A stretch of 64,000 nt of DNA from Micrasema longulum (GCA_022494885.1 JAGVSM010004013.1:62001-126000), one strand, 5' to 3'; counted from the first letter of the stretch, positions 10,414-21,934 are shown. Made by a program: numbers and translations. Notes: a model not told the origin generated them from the letters alone.

Positions 10414-11482
10414 AGGGAAGTATCACATACTACGAATACCGATAAAAAATATTAAATGAATTTAGAATAATAATTTGTATTTTCAAAACCAATATGGATA
10501 TTGTGGAGAAATGTTTTCATACATAAATGTAAAAAAGAAATTCAATAAAATACGTTCGTAGAAAAACGCGACGTGTTTGGCCTTGGTTGTTGTGACGTCA
10601 AGATTCGTGATAATGTTCTGAACAAATGTCAATGGCCAGCAACAAACAAACATGAATAGCAAAGTGCAAGGGGCGTGGCCAACGGAATGACCGTTTTTGC
10701 GGGAATTCATAATTACAAATTTTAAAATATTTTTTATGCTAATAATCAGCATTCAAATATGCTGGATAAGAGGACATGCTGGTATCGTAGGAAATGAGAG
10801 AGCGGATGAACGAGCAAGAGCCGAAACTTGTAAAAGAACGGCACCTTTCTTCTCAGAATTTCCCCTTAGCTTTGCTAAACGCTGTATAAAACAAAATACG
10901 CAGCAGCGTTAGAAGGATCATTCCCGCGCTTCTTCTACAGGTAAAATCACTAAAATGTTTTTCGCAACGCTGGCTGATGCAGCAAACTTCCGTCATCATC
11001 ACCAAAGTACTTTCGAAACTACCCAAATTTTTACCGGACACGGAGCTATGAGAAGTTATCTATATAGATTTAAATTAAGGAATGATGACTATTGTCCATG
11101 CGATGATATTTCTTCACAGAGTATCGAACATCTGTTATTTTAGTGCCCATTTTTCAGTTTGCAACGCCATAATCTTGAAGCCGAATGCAGAAAATATAGA
11201 ATATCCTTAACAGATATCCACACTGTAGTTAAAAGTATATGGTGATTGGACTCATATGGGTAATAAACCAAAATCAGTGATCGAACATCCCATTTCCAAG
11301 ACAAACAAAAACGATTTTTTCCGAGTACCTTAGCTTTGTACATGACACGTAAGGCTACTAAATACAGGGGTCCAAATATATTTAAAAAAAACATAAAAAA
11401 ATAATCAGCTTTTTTTACTGGACCGTATTTCATAAACCTTTATTACTTAAAAAAATGTTTTTAAAAAACGTGATATTTCCCT
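10414..11482 (+). mobile_element. MITE G copy 1, interrupted by a LINE
   Basis: Starts AGGGAAGTATCACATACTAC and ends ACGTGATATTTCCCT, giving imperfect terminal inverted repeats. The body has ACGCGACGTGTTTGGCCTTG, GTGACGTCAAGATT and TGGAATGACCGTTTTTGCGG, shared with copies at 29865-30095 and 60845-61200. The sequence is split at 10750/11410 by a LINE fragment with a 10-bp duplication. Coding capacity is nil. Confidence 0.75.
10751..11399 (+). pseudogene. I/R1-group LINE fragment (RNase H and C-terminal zinc-knuckle part) inserted in MITE G
   Basis: First frame: CWIRGHAGIVGNERADERAR, the end of an RNase H domain (W-x-x-GHxGxxGNExAD). A later frame gives FTGHGAMRSYLYRF, CPCDD and SIEHLLF, stop, CPFF, the CxC...HxxxxC motif closing I/R1-group ORF2. 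A-rich end. AATAATCAGC flanks it at 10741-10750 and 11400-11409, a target-site duplication. Multiple frameshifts make it a dead, 5'-truncated insertion. Confidence 0.8.
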
Positions 11483-11504
11483 ATCGGCGTGTTCCTTTGG
11501 GTTT

Positions 11505-11780
11505 GTTTTTTTATTTATTTATTTATTTATTTATTTATATACGGCATTTCTGCCATTTACATATATGTGGTATAAAGAGTGCTTAGAAATAAAAATATTT
11601 TTTTAAAAAAATCGAGTATGAAATATTAATATACTCTTACTGTACACATTATTAATTACTTGAAATACATACATATTTTAAAGAAATTATACAATAACAA
11701 AATACATTAATCAATCAAATTATAACTATTCCAACCCAATCTTATTGTTTCTTATGGGAACAAAAACCTTCCAAAAACCC
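11505..11780 (-). repeat. LINE 3' UTR with (AAAT)n tail
   Basis: A TTTA run at about 11511-11537 is followed by GGCATTTCTGCCATTTACAT and A-rich DNA. Similar tetranucleotide tails and GGCATTTAC tracts begin P copies at 20286 and 40836, suggesting jockey-type 3' ends on the minus strand. From 11781 to 12236 nothing else is recognised. Confidence 0.4.
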
Positions 11781-12236
11781 TTAAAAGCGCGCAGATTTAT
11801 CTGCCGTCTTCGGAAGTACGGTAAACAAATATGGTTAATATTTTTGAAAAACGCAAAAGTTACCGACACTTAAGATACCATCCTGATACTCTTTCTTTGA
11901 AAAAAACTAAACTGGTGAGTTTTGTGGTGCGGAAAACGGGAATACGGGACCTCGATTTTGTCGATTTTGTCTAGGCATAACCAGTCCGACGTGCGTTTGT
12001 CTTTTTTGTGCAGCATCGGGGAGGCTTCTGTGAGAAAGTGACAATAAAACTATGTTCAAACACTTATTTATCGAACTGTTCTGCCACCGCATATCCTCTT
12101 AACTGCCTGAATAAACCCCCGATTCGTTGTCATATTTATCAGATCTCCTGGCGATGTTAAATTGGTGTTTGTGTTTTGTTTGTTCGGGATATATTTGCAT
12201 ATGTATTATTTAATAATTAATTGATCAACAGTTCCA

Positions 12237-12440
12237 CATTACAACAGAGACGGGAAAGATTTTAGAGAAGGGAGTATGGAAGTCAAGGCACGAACGGGGT
12301 GTATCACTTGTCATTGGCTGGTTGAAGTGCCCACATAACACACTGTTACATTCACCATTTCGAAGAATATCATCCGCATCAATAAAAAAATCAGCTTTTT
12401 AACTTACCAAAAGTCAACAGATGGAATAATCGAAGGAATA
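12237..12440 (+). repeat. Repeat E partial copy
   Basis: Diverged version with TACAACAGAGACGGGAA, TGTCATTGGCTGGTTGAAGT and GTCAACAGATGGAATAATCG. Confidence 0.55.
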
Positions 12441-13360
12441 TGGACGCTCATACATACGTGCATTTGAAAATATTAAAAACTTAAAAATAAATAAAATCAA
12501 CAAAAACGATAGAGTTTAAATAATAAAATAACACTATAAATATAATAATTATAGTATTTGGCTTTAAGAAAGTACATAATATATGCATTACCTACATTTA
12601 AGTATGTAGGTAATCGATTTTTTTAATATTTTTCATATCTAAGCGAAATAAAACAAATCAAAAATACAAATTTTACTATCAAATCACGCTCTTCTTCGTC
12701 ATGAATATGTTTCTAGTAATTTTTTTTGAAGTGTGGAATGAGGAAAATAAAATAAAAATGTAACAAATATTTCTCACCAATTTCCTCGGCTGCCTAACCA
12801 AAGATATTTCACTTTCTCGTAATTTATTAAAAAATACTTTTGGTAAACAAGAAAAAGCTTCATTCTGGCATTTATTTCGTAAGTAAATTATACAAAAGAA
12901 ATCTGAATAGCAGTTGTATTTTCAGATCTAATTTACATCGAAACAGGATAACTTTTTTAATTCCCAAGTTGGGGGATCGCGCAGATTACTTCAATATTAA
13001 ATAATAAAAGAAAAATGATTTTAAAATGTGGGAGTTTATGTATTGGAGCAATTTATTCCGAAAGTTAGCAGCGCAAGAGAAATTATGCTGATATCAAAAT
13101 TGGATAAAGGTACTGAGTTTGTCTAGGAAAATTGGTTAATGTTACTGGTGCTCAAACTGTAAACGACTAAGATGCATATAAATATATATATATACTACTC
13201 GTATATATATTTTAAAAATATATAATTGAAAATTGTTGAATTTTTTTTAAAAAAGTTTGTTTTTTTAAAAAATTGTATTATATCTTGATTTTTTTTTTTT
13301 TAATAATACATTATTGTTTTTTTAAAAAATCTCTTCTCGGACTTACTACGGGGTAATGAC
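12441..13360. other. Unassigned AT-rich DNA with a hairpin
   Basis: Contains an 11-bp perfect inverted repeat, ATTACCTACAT and ATGTAGGTAAT, at about 12588-12615, and A/T homopolymer runs at 13240-13330. No gene is evident. Confidence 0.35.
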
Positions 13361-13365
13361 CCTAG

Positions 13366-13935
13366 TCTAGGGTTACTATATTTCCGTAGGGTCTTGTCGG
13401 GGTGTTCTGGAATGGGAATATGTTGTTACAAAAAATTAAATTTAAAACGGTTTTTCAGAAATATATTCGAAATGTTTTTCTTGCATTTTATTTAGTGCTT
13501 CTTGCGGAAGAAGTAAATCTGGCCATATGTTTTTTATGATATAGAATTAACATATAATATTACTGCAATATTGATTCTACAATCCCTAGCAGCAGATTAC
13601 ATTTTTTATCAATCCTTTTCACTGGGCCAACATCAATGATATCCTTTTTTCACTGTGGTTTTATGAGCAGGAATTGAAATTAAATACACGCTCACTTTCA
13701 AAAATTGTAAAAAAAAAAACATTTTTCTTTCGCAGAGCCTATCGACGCAAGTTCAGCTTCTATAAAGTTCTTCAGATGCATCAATTACTGAAACCATCTG
13801 CCACCTTATTTTCATTTTCATTGGATGACTTTTGTTGATTAATAGCGTTGCACTGGGTATATTTAAATCGGGACATCGGGACAGAGGGCTCAATAAAGGT
13901 GACAGTCCCGATATATCGGGACGGATGGCAACCCC
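13366..13935. mobile_element. Possible hAT-like non-autonomous element
   Basis: Left end TAGGGTTACTATATTTCCGT; right end reversed GGGGTTGCCATCCGTCCCGA then TATCGGGACTGTC. The termini are loosely inverted and both are flanked by CCCTAGT-like sequence, which could be a target duplication. The CCCGATATATCGGGAC palindrome lies at the right end. Weak overall. Confidence 0.3.
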
Positions 13936-14180
13936 ACCCTAGTTAGACTAGCAACAACACAATAAAAATATTTTTAAAAAACAAATATAATGAATGCATA
14001 TGCTCTTTACTTGTATTTACGGATGCTTACCTATCTGTTTTTTTGTGAACTGTTTTGAAAACAAATAAATAAATATAATATAAGTGTTTCCTTAAAATGG
14101 ATAGCATGAACAAAAGAAGCTAAAATATTTTTAGTAATATTGATGGAACATCGTGGTTTACATTCTACTTATTTCTTTTT

Positions 14181-14248
14181 TGACCAACAAACATTTCGCC
14201 AAAGTAGGTTTCGAGGATGTCTGCATACGCGACAGCGCTTGTTGGTCA
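14181..14248. repeat. Stem-loop repeat of J type
   Basis: TGACCAACAA at the left pairs with TTGTTGGTCA at the right, with GCGACAGCGC inside. It resembles the stronger hairpin at 19211-19288 and the GAAAGCGC...TTGGTCA end of J copies. Confidence 0.45.
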
Positions 14249-14319
14249 ATGTAAAATGAGTAAAATCACACTAAGAATTTTGCTAAGATATTCGGAGCTG
14301 CGCATGAAAGCGGGTTTGG

Positions 14320-14625
14320 ATAAAACGGTTCATCGAAGAAGTCTACAACATCCAATGAGCCTACAATGCATTGAAATAGGTAGGCTGCGATAGGCAGAGC
14401 ACGTAGAAATATGAGTGGAGAGAGTGCTCAGTAAAATACTTCACACAAAACCCCCAAGTAGACCCAGTTGACCCGTTGGTAGACCCAGACACCTATGGCA
14501 GACCCAGACACCTATATCAAGATGGAGTGCGTCTGTATGCGAATACAATTAGCATCGGATAAATGTAGATGGCGACGAATGTTGGAGTAGGCCCACAGCC
14601 CAGCGGGCTGTCGATCCAAAAATTA
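14320..14625 (+). pseudogene. RTE-like LINE C-terminal remnant
   Basis: Plus frames give EIGRLR, stop, AEHVE and later GRPRHLYQDGVRLYA, matching the RLRWxGHVxRM...GRPRxxWxD ending of RTE-type ORFs. A near-duplicate GCAGACCCAGACACCTAT lies within. Broken by stops. From 14626 to 15447 I see no gene or shared repeat. Confidence 0.5.
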
Positions 14626-15447
14626 TGATACTAAGATTTTTGATTTTATCAAAATTGTATACTTTGGAGTGTTATCACATCAACATTACTTTAACAATTT
14701 TCCCATTTTAAGAAAACGTTTATCTTTTAATCCAACTCCAATTTGACTTTTTCTGATGCAACCAGCCCTTTAAACTGCAAAAACTAGCAACTTCTTTGTG
14801 ATGCAAATTCAGTAAACCGTGAATGGAAATTGGCGACACATTCAAATTCTGATGAAAACCTCCCAGCTTTCGCTAGGATGACATTGCGGTGGGTAAGGGC
14901 GCTCCTGTGTTTGCTATGACCGACCACGAGCTATTTTTGCCTCTCCAGCATCAGGGTTTTCGCATTCCACGCAATCCTTGGAAACCCCTTAGTTAAAATT
15001 ATTAATAAAATTGTAGAAGTAATATTATTTACTTTGCATTATAACAGCGTTTATAGGATAAGTGTTACCCTGATGACAGATAGCTTAAGCTAGTTTGATT
15101 ATCTAATGTGCAAGTTCTGGCGCTTTACAACAAACCAATTTTGAATAACTAATTATTTGATGAAATATGATTCCGTATTATCTTCAGACGAGCATTATTT
15201 TTGTTAGGATACTGTTGTGTATATTTTCAGAGATTTTTCCAACAACCAAAGAAAAGTCGAGGACATTCCGTCACTATGTGGTTGTAAAGCAAAAAAATAA
15301 ATGAAGAAGTCATCCTTTATTTGCTCAAATCATGCACATATCACATATTTCGACGTGTATTTAATTTCTGCTATCGGTACATTCAACATATCAGTTCAAT
15401 TTTGACAGATTAATGACATGTCATGATTAAAAACATTAAAATGTATC

Positions 15448-15630
15448 GCGTTGTGTAACCCGTACGTAGTGACGCGGACTCTGGATCAGAAGGTCCGAGG
15501 TTTGAATCCCGCCCTGATACAAATTATATTCCATTTTGTAACACGTTTATTTACGACTTAATAAAAATAGCCCTAAAATTGAAATATTTGGATAAATCAT
15601 AAGAACGTAAATTGTTGTTTTAAAAAAAAA
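15448..15630 (+). mobile_element. SINE A copy 2, diverged
   Basis: The head is degraded, but GAAGGTCCGAGGTTTGAATC, ATTCCATTTTGTAAC and TTTGGATAAATCATAAGAAC with an A-rich end follow the SINE A order. Confidence 0.75.
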
Positions 15631-16679
15631 CGTAGTGTTAACCAAATCAGTACATAAGTATGTACATACCTAAGTGTCCACAACTTAAAAATGCTTACGA
15701 TATTCTTTGGTTGGAAATACTAAAACACCTGCTCGGAATGGGATTTGATTCGGTGCAATTCGCCAAAACAGTTTTAATAATTATTTTAATGGCTTTAAAG
15801 TCATAAAATAGAGAAAATTGCTACAGCATTAAATTTGGTTCGCCAATTTATTAAGCAATGTTTTGCCCGAGAGCTGAAACTGTGAAACAAGAATCCAGAA
15901 AAGTTGATGCATTTTTTACCGCTGCAAATAAGGGTGTAATTAAAGTAAGAAAATATAATAAACCTTTGGAATGAATCACACGCAATCAGAATGCGTTTTG
16001 CTACAGAAAAATTCAAACTTTAACGCCATGAAATTTTTTACACAACTAACGGCTAAATTCTGTGAGAAATATATTGTTTTGACTGTTAAAAAAGCGTGCT
16101 TTAAGGTACTCAAACTATGTGGCCACATATGTTTCATCAAGTTTTAAGCTTTTGAGAATCCGCTGAAAAATAAAGTGTGTATTTTATTTTAGTCTAAATC
16201 CCATAAAAGCTAACGAACGTAGAGTTAAAATTATACTTTAGACCATATTATGGTTTACGATTAAAAGTTTATTTTTCTAACAATCTTGATATTCTCCACG
16301 GGTGGAGCGTTATTGTCATAATTATTATGAAATAAAAAATCACTGTGACTTAAATGTAATTGAAGAACGATTTTTTTGCAATATGGAGGTAATAAACGAT
16401 GAATATAAAAAGGTAAGCGTGCGTGTTTTTTACATTATTTTTAAAAACCTGCTTTTTAGTGATTTGAACAAATTATCATAAATTATAAACCCGAATAAAC
16501 ATTATTGTATGGTGCATTCTATTTAGGATTGCTGGCGTCAACTTTACGTTCAAAGTATTAAGTAAAATGGAATAAATTTATATGTAGATACGCCAACTAA
16601 GTATGATTTGTCGGTACTAAGCCCCTATTAGTTCACGTAAATATCTGTTGAAGGAAGATAAAAAATATTTCATCGACAC
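15631..16679. other. Unassigned intronic DNA
   Basis: No coding similarity or repeat shared with the window was seen. A 71-codon minus-strand open frame (15801-16016) has no recognisable motif. Confidence 0.3.
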
Positions 16680-16930
16680 ATGTTGCCAGACACGACAACA
16701 ATCTGGCGATGTAAATAATGGATTTATCAATAAATAGTCTCGCTCAAGCGATTGTTAACATTGCTCGGTAATTTGTTTTCATTATATAACATAGGTGTTC
16801 CGCTTATTTCATACAACTCCCACTGATTTACGATTCACACCTGGATTTAATTACTAATGAGTACACCATATTGTTCTATTCTGACAAACAATGAATATTT
16901 ATGTTTTTCTGCGGATATGGCGCTGTTACA
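16680..16930. promoter_or_regulatory. Candidate intronic regulatory element
   Basis: Non-repetitive and less AT-simple than its surroundings. It holds two inverted T-box-like half sites (AGGTGT near 16793, TCACACCT near 16836), the homeodomain-type TTTAATTACTAATGAG, and ACAATGAATATTTATG. Location in netrin intron 1 makes an enhancer plausible, but motif density alone is weak evidence. Confidence 0.2.
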
Positions 16931-17074
16931 AACATAGTAAATTCAGAGATAATGCCTCTTCTCTGAGGGTAAATCTATTATATGTATGTGCACATACAAG
17001 CATTTAGAAACAGTTGCACAGCAAAACAAGTTTTATTTATGTTTGTGTTTTTTTTAATGCTCTTGACCAATGAT

Positions 17075-17661
17075 CAAAATGACTCGCCTACAGTATGTAT
17101 TAAATGCTGCAGCGAGTTCAAGTTAAGTTCAGTCATATCTCATATCACTCCACTACTTCGGGAATTACACTGACTACGTTTTCCACAGAGGGTGGAATAC
17201 AAACTCTGTTGGCTTTAGTATAAATCATTGCACAACGCTGCAACACAATAACACATACTTTGCTCCGGAATATCTAAGGTAACTATGCATTCCAGACGAA
17301 CTAACTGACGCGTCTTACGCTTAGATCAGCTACGTCTACGGCGAGAGGAAAAAATATTATACCTCTACGCAAACAGCGCACTAAATTCAGTGAACGCGCA
17401 TTTGCGGTCGCAGGCCCTATCCCATGGAATGCTCTGCCAGCAGAGATGCGAGGCTGTGAAAGTGAAGTGATGTTTCGGAAAAAACTTAAATCCCACTTGT
17501 TCTCTAAATCATTTAAATAAATCTGTAGCATGTGATAACAAAATAAATTGTTTTAATTAAATTGCAAATTTTAATTTAATTAAAATTATGCATCTGTAGA
17601 ATCACTATGTAAAGCTATATTACGAAAATGGCGTTACGTAAGTTATCCATGACAACTATTA
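17075..17661 (+). pseudogene. LINE-beta copy 2
   Basis: Parallels copy 1: ATGACTCGCCTACAGTATGT, CACTACTTCGGGAATTACAC, GTCGCAGGCCCTATCCCATG and the terminal GGCG...TAAGTTATCCATGACAA. A ~25-bp insertion and frameshifts disrupt the frame. The reading SVITPLLRELH is kept, which is lost in copy 1. Confidence 0.85.
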
Positions 17662-18224
17662 AACTTTTTTTCGTTTTACCGGCCCATAGGATACTAAATA
17701 AATGTATACTGGAACCTCTTTTATCACACGAACCTAGTGTAAAAAAGTACAAAAATAAAAGGACAATGATGGATAGGTTTTCTTGTATAAAAATCAATTC
17801 GGAATTTCAAAAAAATGAAATTGTTTCCTATTTATTGCATCTTAATGTTTGATATAACAGGGATTATTCACTATCATATTATAGCATAGGCACTTGCAAC
17901 TCCAGGTGCCAGGCCTGCCAACGAAACAACGCAACACGGCACCAATAGCTGGGAAACATATCCTCTCCGCCTAACATTGAATCAGGTTATCTTCGGAACA
18001 ACATAAATTACTTTCAACTTTTAAAATAAATTAATTTCATTGATTACGGTTAGGTTCGGCCAGTTTTGTTCGGTATTTATTTCATTATATTTTATTTAGT
18101 CATAGTCAATTAAGGTAAAAATAAAACTGCACATTAATAAACGACCTCCTCTATCTAGCAGCTACTAAAGAACTCTATAAACAAACTAAGCAATTAAATG
18201 TAACTGAACTCTTTAAACCAGAGT
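17662..18224. other. Mostly unassigned; possible LINE trace
   Basis: One frame at 18160-18262 reads ATKELYKQTKQLNVTELFKP, which might be a LINE ORF end, but it is too short to place. The rest shows nothing recognisable. Confidence 0.25.
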
Positions 18225-18700
18225 CCTTAAAATTTATCAATAAATTAGCCACTGATGTAATGAGGAAGTTCAGTGGTTTTTAAAAAAAAAAATATTTGTT
18301 AATAGACTGTTAAACTAAGTCATTTTTAAAAAAATATATATATATATCGTATTATCGGCGCTACGATTTTTCAAAGTTTTGTATTTCTGAAATAACTCCG
18401 CGTGTAACGTCTGAGGTTCATTTCCGCTTATTCTCATTCAGTTCTTCCCATTGGTCCAGAAGCGACAAGCATTCCGGAAATTTTCCATAGCTCTCAGATC
18501 ATAGGTCGATTCACATGAACCAGTGACGTCATTTAAAGTAGTGCGTTTTTATCAAAATATTTTTTGTTATTTTTTCTGTACATTTTCAAGAAACTTTACC
18601 GTACAATTGAATGCTCTAATTTTTACCCCACGTAAGAAAACATTTTTTGTATCCAATTTCCCGTAGGGCTGAAGTTCCTCATTGTAGACGAAAAACTGAA
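18225..18700 (-). repeat. Repeat H copy 2 (two-armed)
   Basis: Carries TGTAATGAGGAAGTTCAGTG, TCGGCGCTACGATTTTTCAA, ACTCCGCGTGTAACGTC, AGTGACGTCATTTAAAGTAG and AATTTCCCGTAGGGCTGAAG, the order of H elements at 37.4-38.5 kb. Ends match GAGGAAGTTCAGTG and its reverse complement, so it behaves as a long terminal-inverted-repeat MITE. Confidence 0.6.
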
Positions 18701-18764
18701 ACTTGAAAAAATTGCAGTAAACATGGACAAAATACGAGAATATCAGAAAAATATAATATACAAC

Positions 18765-18960
18765 CTTCTAAAACGAGACGAGGACAGTCGAGACTAATAA
18801 ACCAGAGACTGAAATTTTACAATCAGCTACCAGACAAAACTAAACAAAAGACTGAGACAACCTTTACAAAAAATGTTTAAAATTTTATCAGATACAGTAG
18901 AATATGAATTTTGAATGTAGGTAAAATATTTTATTTAATACACGCAACTTTGTAACAAAA
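18765..18960 (+). pseudogene. LINE ORF C-terminal fragment
   Basis: Frame KTRRGQSRLINQRLKFYNQL then PDKTK, resembling the NTRxxxxRLxxxGxxFYNxLPxxIK ending of jockey/Daphne-type LINEs. No upstream reverse transcriptase. Confidence 0.5.
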
Positions 18961-19210
18961 CTTCGGTAGGTCGAGAGTCTATATAATTATTATTTTACTA
19001 AAACAGATTCACTTCAATATTATACGCCAAGTAAGTTAAGAGTGGCGTAGGGTATTCCAATAAAGAATAGTTAAATTTATATTACTATTATGCATTGTTA
19101 AATTAGTGATATTGATTTTATTTTAGATATTTCTTGATAAAACTCCATGGATAATGATTTTGATTAAATATCAATCAAAGTTCGATGGTTGAGTTTTTCT
19201 TTAATTTATA

Positions 19211-19288
19211 TGACCAACGAGCGCTTTCGTCTAAGTAGATATCACCAGTCCCGAAGATACCTACTTAGGCGAAAGCGCACGATGGTCA
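19211..19288. repeat. Strong hairpin, J type
   Basis: TGACCAACGAGCGCTTTCGT plus CTAAGTAG pairs with CTACTTAGG plus CGAAAGCGCACGATGGTCA across a ~22-nt loop containing CCCGAAGATA. One side reads CCGAAGATAC...GGCGAAAGCGC...TGGTCA, as in J copies, suggesting a Penelope-like terminal structure. Confidence 0.6.
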
Positions 19289-19429
19289 AATTAGTTTTAA
19301 AAAACTTAGGAGTTTTTATTGATAATTTTTTCAGAACAGTTACATTTTTTAATATTTTTTTAAATTTAATTTTGAACCATTTTATTTCGAAACCATGTAA
19401 AACGAGGTTCCAATGTAATTAAAAAAAAA

Positions 19430-19792
19430 CAGTTTAACTCCAATTATACGGTTATATAATTGCCAGACGTTATTCGGATATTCAGAAATCCGTATAGTTG
19501 GATTAACCATTAAATTTAAAAAAATGTTTTGAAAGAAAACGTAAAATTTAGACATTGCCTACTCTAAAATGACTTTTTTATTGCATTGGAAATAATACAG
19601 TGAATTGGAATCACATTGATAACTTAATCAAACATGTCCAACAAAGTTAACTGCTGCGACGAGAAGAACGCCGGCCGCCAGCGCCCATTTTTATTTGTCA
19701 TTGTAACAATTTCTTATTTTTTTATTTCCTGATAACGATCCGGATATTTGGCAATCCGGATGATTAGAGATCGGATAAACGGAGTTCTATCG
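19430..19792. mobile_element. MITE O copy 1 (pogo/Tigger-like termini)
   Basis: Left CAGTTTAACTCCAATTATAC; right, reversed, CGATAGAACTCCGTTTATCC then GATTGCCAAATATCCGGATC. The CAGTxxAACTCCxxTTATxCG ends resemble pogo/Tigger inverted repeats. Inside is a GC-rich core, GCCGGCCGCCAGCGCCC, also in copy 2 (32085-32305). Confidence 0.55.
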
Positions 19793-20089
19793 CACCGTTC
19801 AATTCACAAAATAAATCAATACAATGACTCGATACTCGGCAGTTACACTGTCGATTGAGTAAGAACAAAAAACACCGTTTCAAGGAAATGAAACAGAACA
19901 AACAAAACATTTTAAGGAAATACTGCGAACTCTTTTTCGAGGTTTTTTTTTTACTCTGCACTTGTTTATTGAACCTTTGGGTTATGTCACGGATATAGTT
20001 TAAGTTCTGGGAATCAGAATCGATTGGCTTTTATCCAAGTGTTCTCGTTACTCCGAGTGCCCCAAAGCTAAAACTGAACACAATGTACA

Positions 20090-20215
20090 ATAGGCAGTCG
20101 AATTAGACCACAGGCAATCATTTGTCATATCAAAGGAGGGATAATCTTATCGGGGTTGATGAAGTGACAATTAACGGCTCCATACGAATTTCCTAATTAG
20201 ATTAGATACTATATT
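20090..20215. promoter_or_regulatory. Candidate intronic regulatory element
   Basis: A complex, non-repetitive patch with a TCF/LEF-like ATATCAAAGG, GATA-type ATAATCTTATC, and homeodomain-type CTAATTAGATTAG within about 90 bp. It lies in netrin intron 1. Motif matches only. Confidence 0.2.
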
Positions 20216-20285
20216 GTTTCTTACGTTACAGTGATGTCTGGTGACGCTTTGTACAATTTCACGTTCATGATCATCTTACTAAGTA

Positions 20286-20700
20286 AACATTATTTATTTA
20301 TTTATTTTGTTCATGAACGCCCAAAAGGCATTTACAAAAAATAAAAATGAAATACATGCTAACATACTAAATAATAAACACAGAATATACATAAAAAATG
20401 TGTGAAATTAGTTAAAAAGGATATAATAAAAAGTTTTACAAAGTAAAAAAAACAATGATAACAAAGGTATGCAAGAAAAAACAGTACGCATATAAACAAA
20501 AAATGCAAAGAGATAAGCTTATGAAATAAATTCTGTAAAGCAAACAATAAATAAAGTGTTACGGTAAACAAGAAAGACATTTTGAAGTTAAATTAATAAA
20601 CAAGCAAACATATATTATCACGAAAAAATAAGAAATAAAAATATGTATCTATGAAATGCGTGTTTGCCAATACTACAATGCAATTTGATATAATAGTAAA
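20286..20700 (-). repeat. Repeat P copy 1 (LINE 3' UTR-like)
   Basis: A TTTA run is followed by CGCCCAAAAGGCATTTACAA then ~350 bp of A-rich DNA, as in P copy 2 (40836). On the minus strand this would be a 3' UTR ending in an AAATAAAT tail. Confidence 0.45.
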
Positions 20701-21030
20701 AAATAAAAAACAAGTATAAGGTAATAAAAATAAACAAGTAAGTATTTTTTTAATTTATGGAATTGAATTGTCAATAATAGTTTGATCATTAGGCATTGGG
20801 TGAAACTTATTACCAAATCACACGCCTTAATGTTATGGTGTAGGTACCCAGAAAAACATGTTTGTAGAAATCAGTCAAATACTATTTATTCGTGGAAACA
20901 AGTATTTTTTACTATTTATTTACAATATTATATACATATTACTATAAAGTTGCTTTGACTGTCTAACCAGGGTAAGCAACCCAAATAAAACACAATAATA
21001 TGTAATAATATACAAAGACACAGCTTTTCA

Positions 21031-21433
21031 GGGCCAGACCGCGAAACTTCAGATAAACATTCCTCAAGATACGCTTTAAAAAAATCCTGCTATATTTTTT
21101 TCAAAGACTTTTTTTTAAATATATATGTTCTCAAAATGGATTAAATCTTTAAAATCTCGGACTAGCATCCCTTCCGCAAACCCCTACCCCTCCACAAAAA
21201 AAAATTGCGATAAAAACGTATTTGACCAACGAACCGATACGCACCAGACGCGGACAAGGGAAGCGGCTGGGTAGGAGAGGGGTAGGGGTTTGTGGAGGGA
21301 CTGCTTGTCCGAGAAATTTAGGATTTCCTACATTTTGAGATTACATTTTTTTTTAAATGAGTGAATTTTTTCATTAGGATTTCTTCAAAGCTTACCATAA
21401 GGAATGTTCCTCTGAAGTTTTACGGTCTGACCC
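21031..21433. mobile_element. MITE with long terminal inverted repeats (GGGYCAGACCG)
   Basis: Left end GGGCCAGACCGCGAAACTTC; right end reversed GGGTCAGACCGTAAAACTTC. Inverted similarity continues inward (AACATTCCT, AAATCCT, TCTCGGACWAGC) to CAAACCCCTACCCCTC and its complement GAGGGGTAGGGGTTTG, leaving a small centre. About 403 bp, no ORF. Confidence 0.75.
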
Positions 21434-21934
21434 TTAAAAACCGTGTATATGATATGTGCAATGCAAAACTACATGAAAAAACAAAAAAACAATCAAGTAA
21501 ACGAAAGACATAACCCCAACATTACAATACATACAAATAATATAATCACTAGATCACAAAGACAACTTAAACAAATACAAAGTAATACCACTTTTAGACA
21601 AAATAAAATGAGTATTATGCAATTAAAATCTATAATAACCTAAGTAGTGGGTGTCCACTGTCCATTAAAACAATTGGTAACGAGAAAATATTCAAAAAGG
21701 CTATAAAAAATTAATAGTGGAGGTGGGTAGAAGTAAAATGGATTATCTCATTCGCCAAAACCAATATTGAATCACCTGCTCCACAAACGTATTGTTTTTG
21801 TTATTTTATTTTGCGTGTTAAAATATAAATAATATTGGTATACAGAAATTAAATATAAACATAAATACGTAATTTTTAAAACAATATCTGTATATAAAGT
21901 CTTCTTTGTATATTCTTACGTGCAAAAAAATATA
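21434..21934. other. Unassigned AT-rich DNA
   Basis: A 66-codon Asn/Thr/Gln-rich open frame (21443-21643, plus) looks like low-complexity chance coding. No repeat shared with the rest of the window. Confidence 0.3.
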
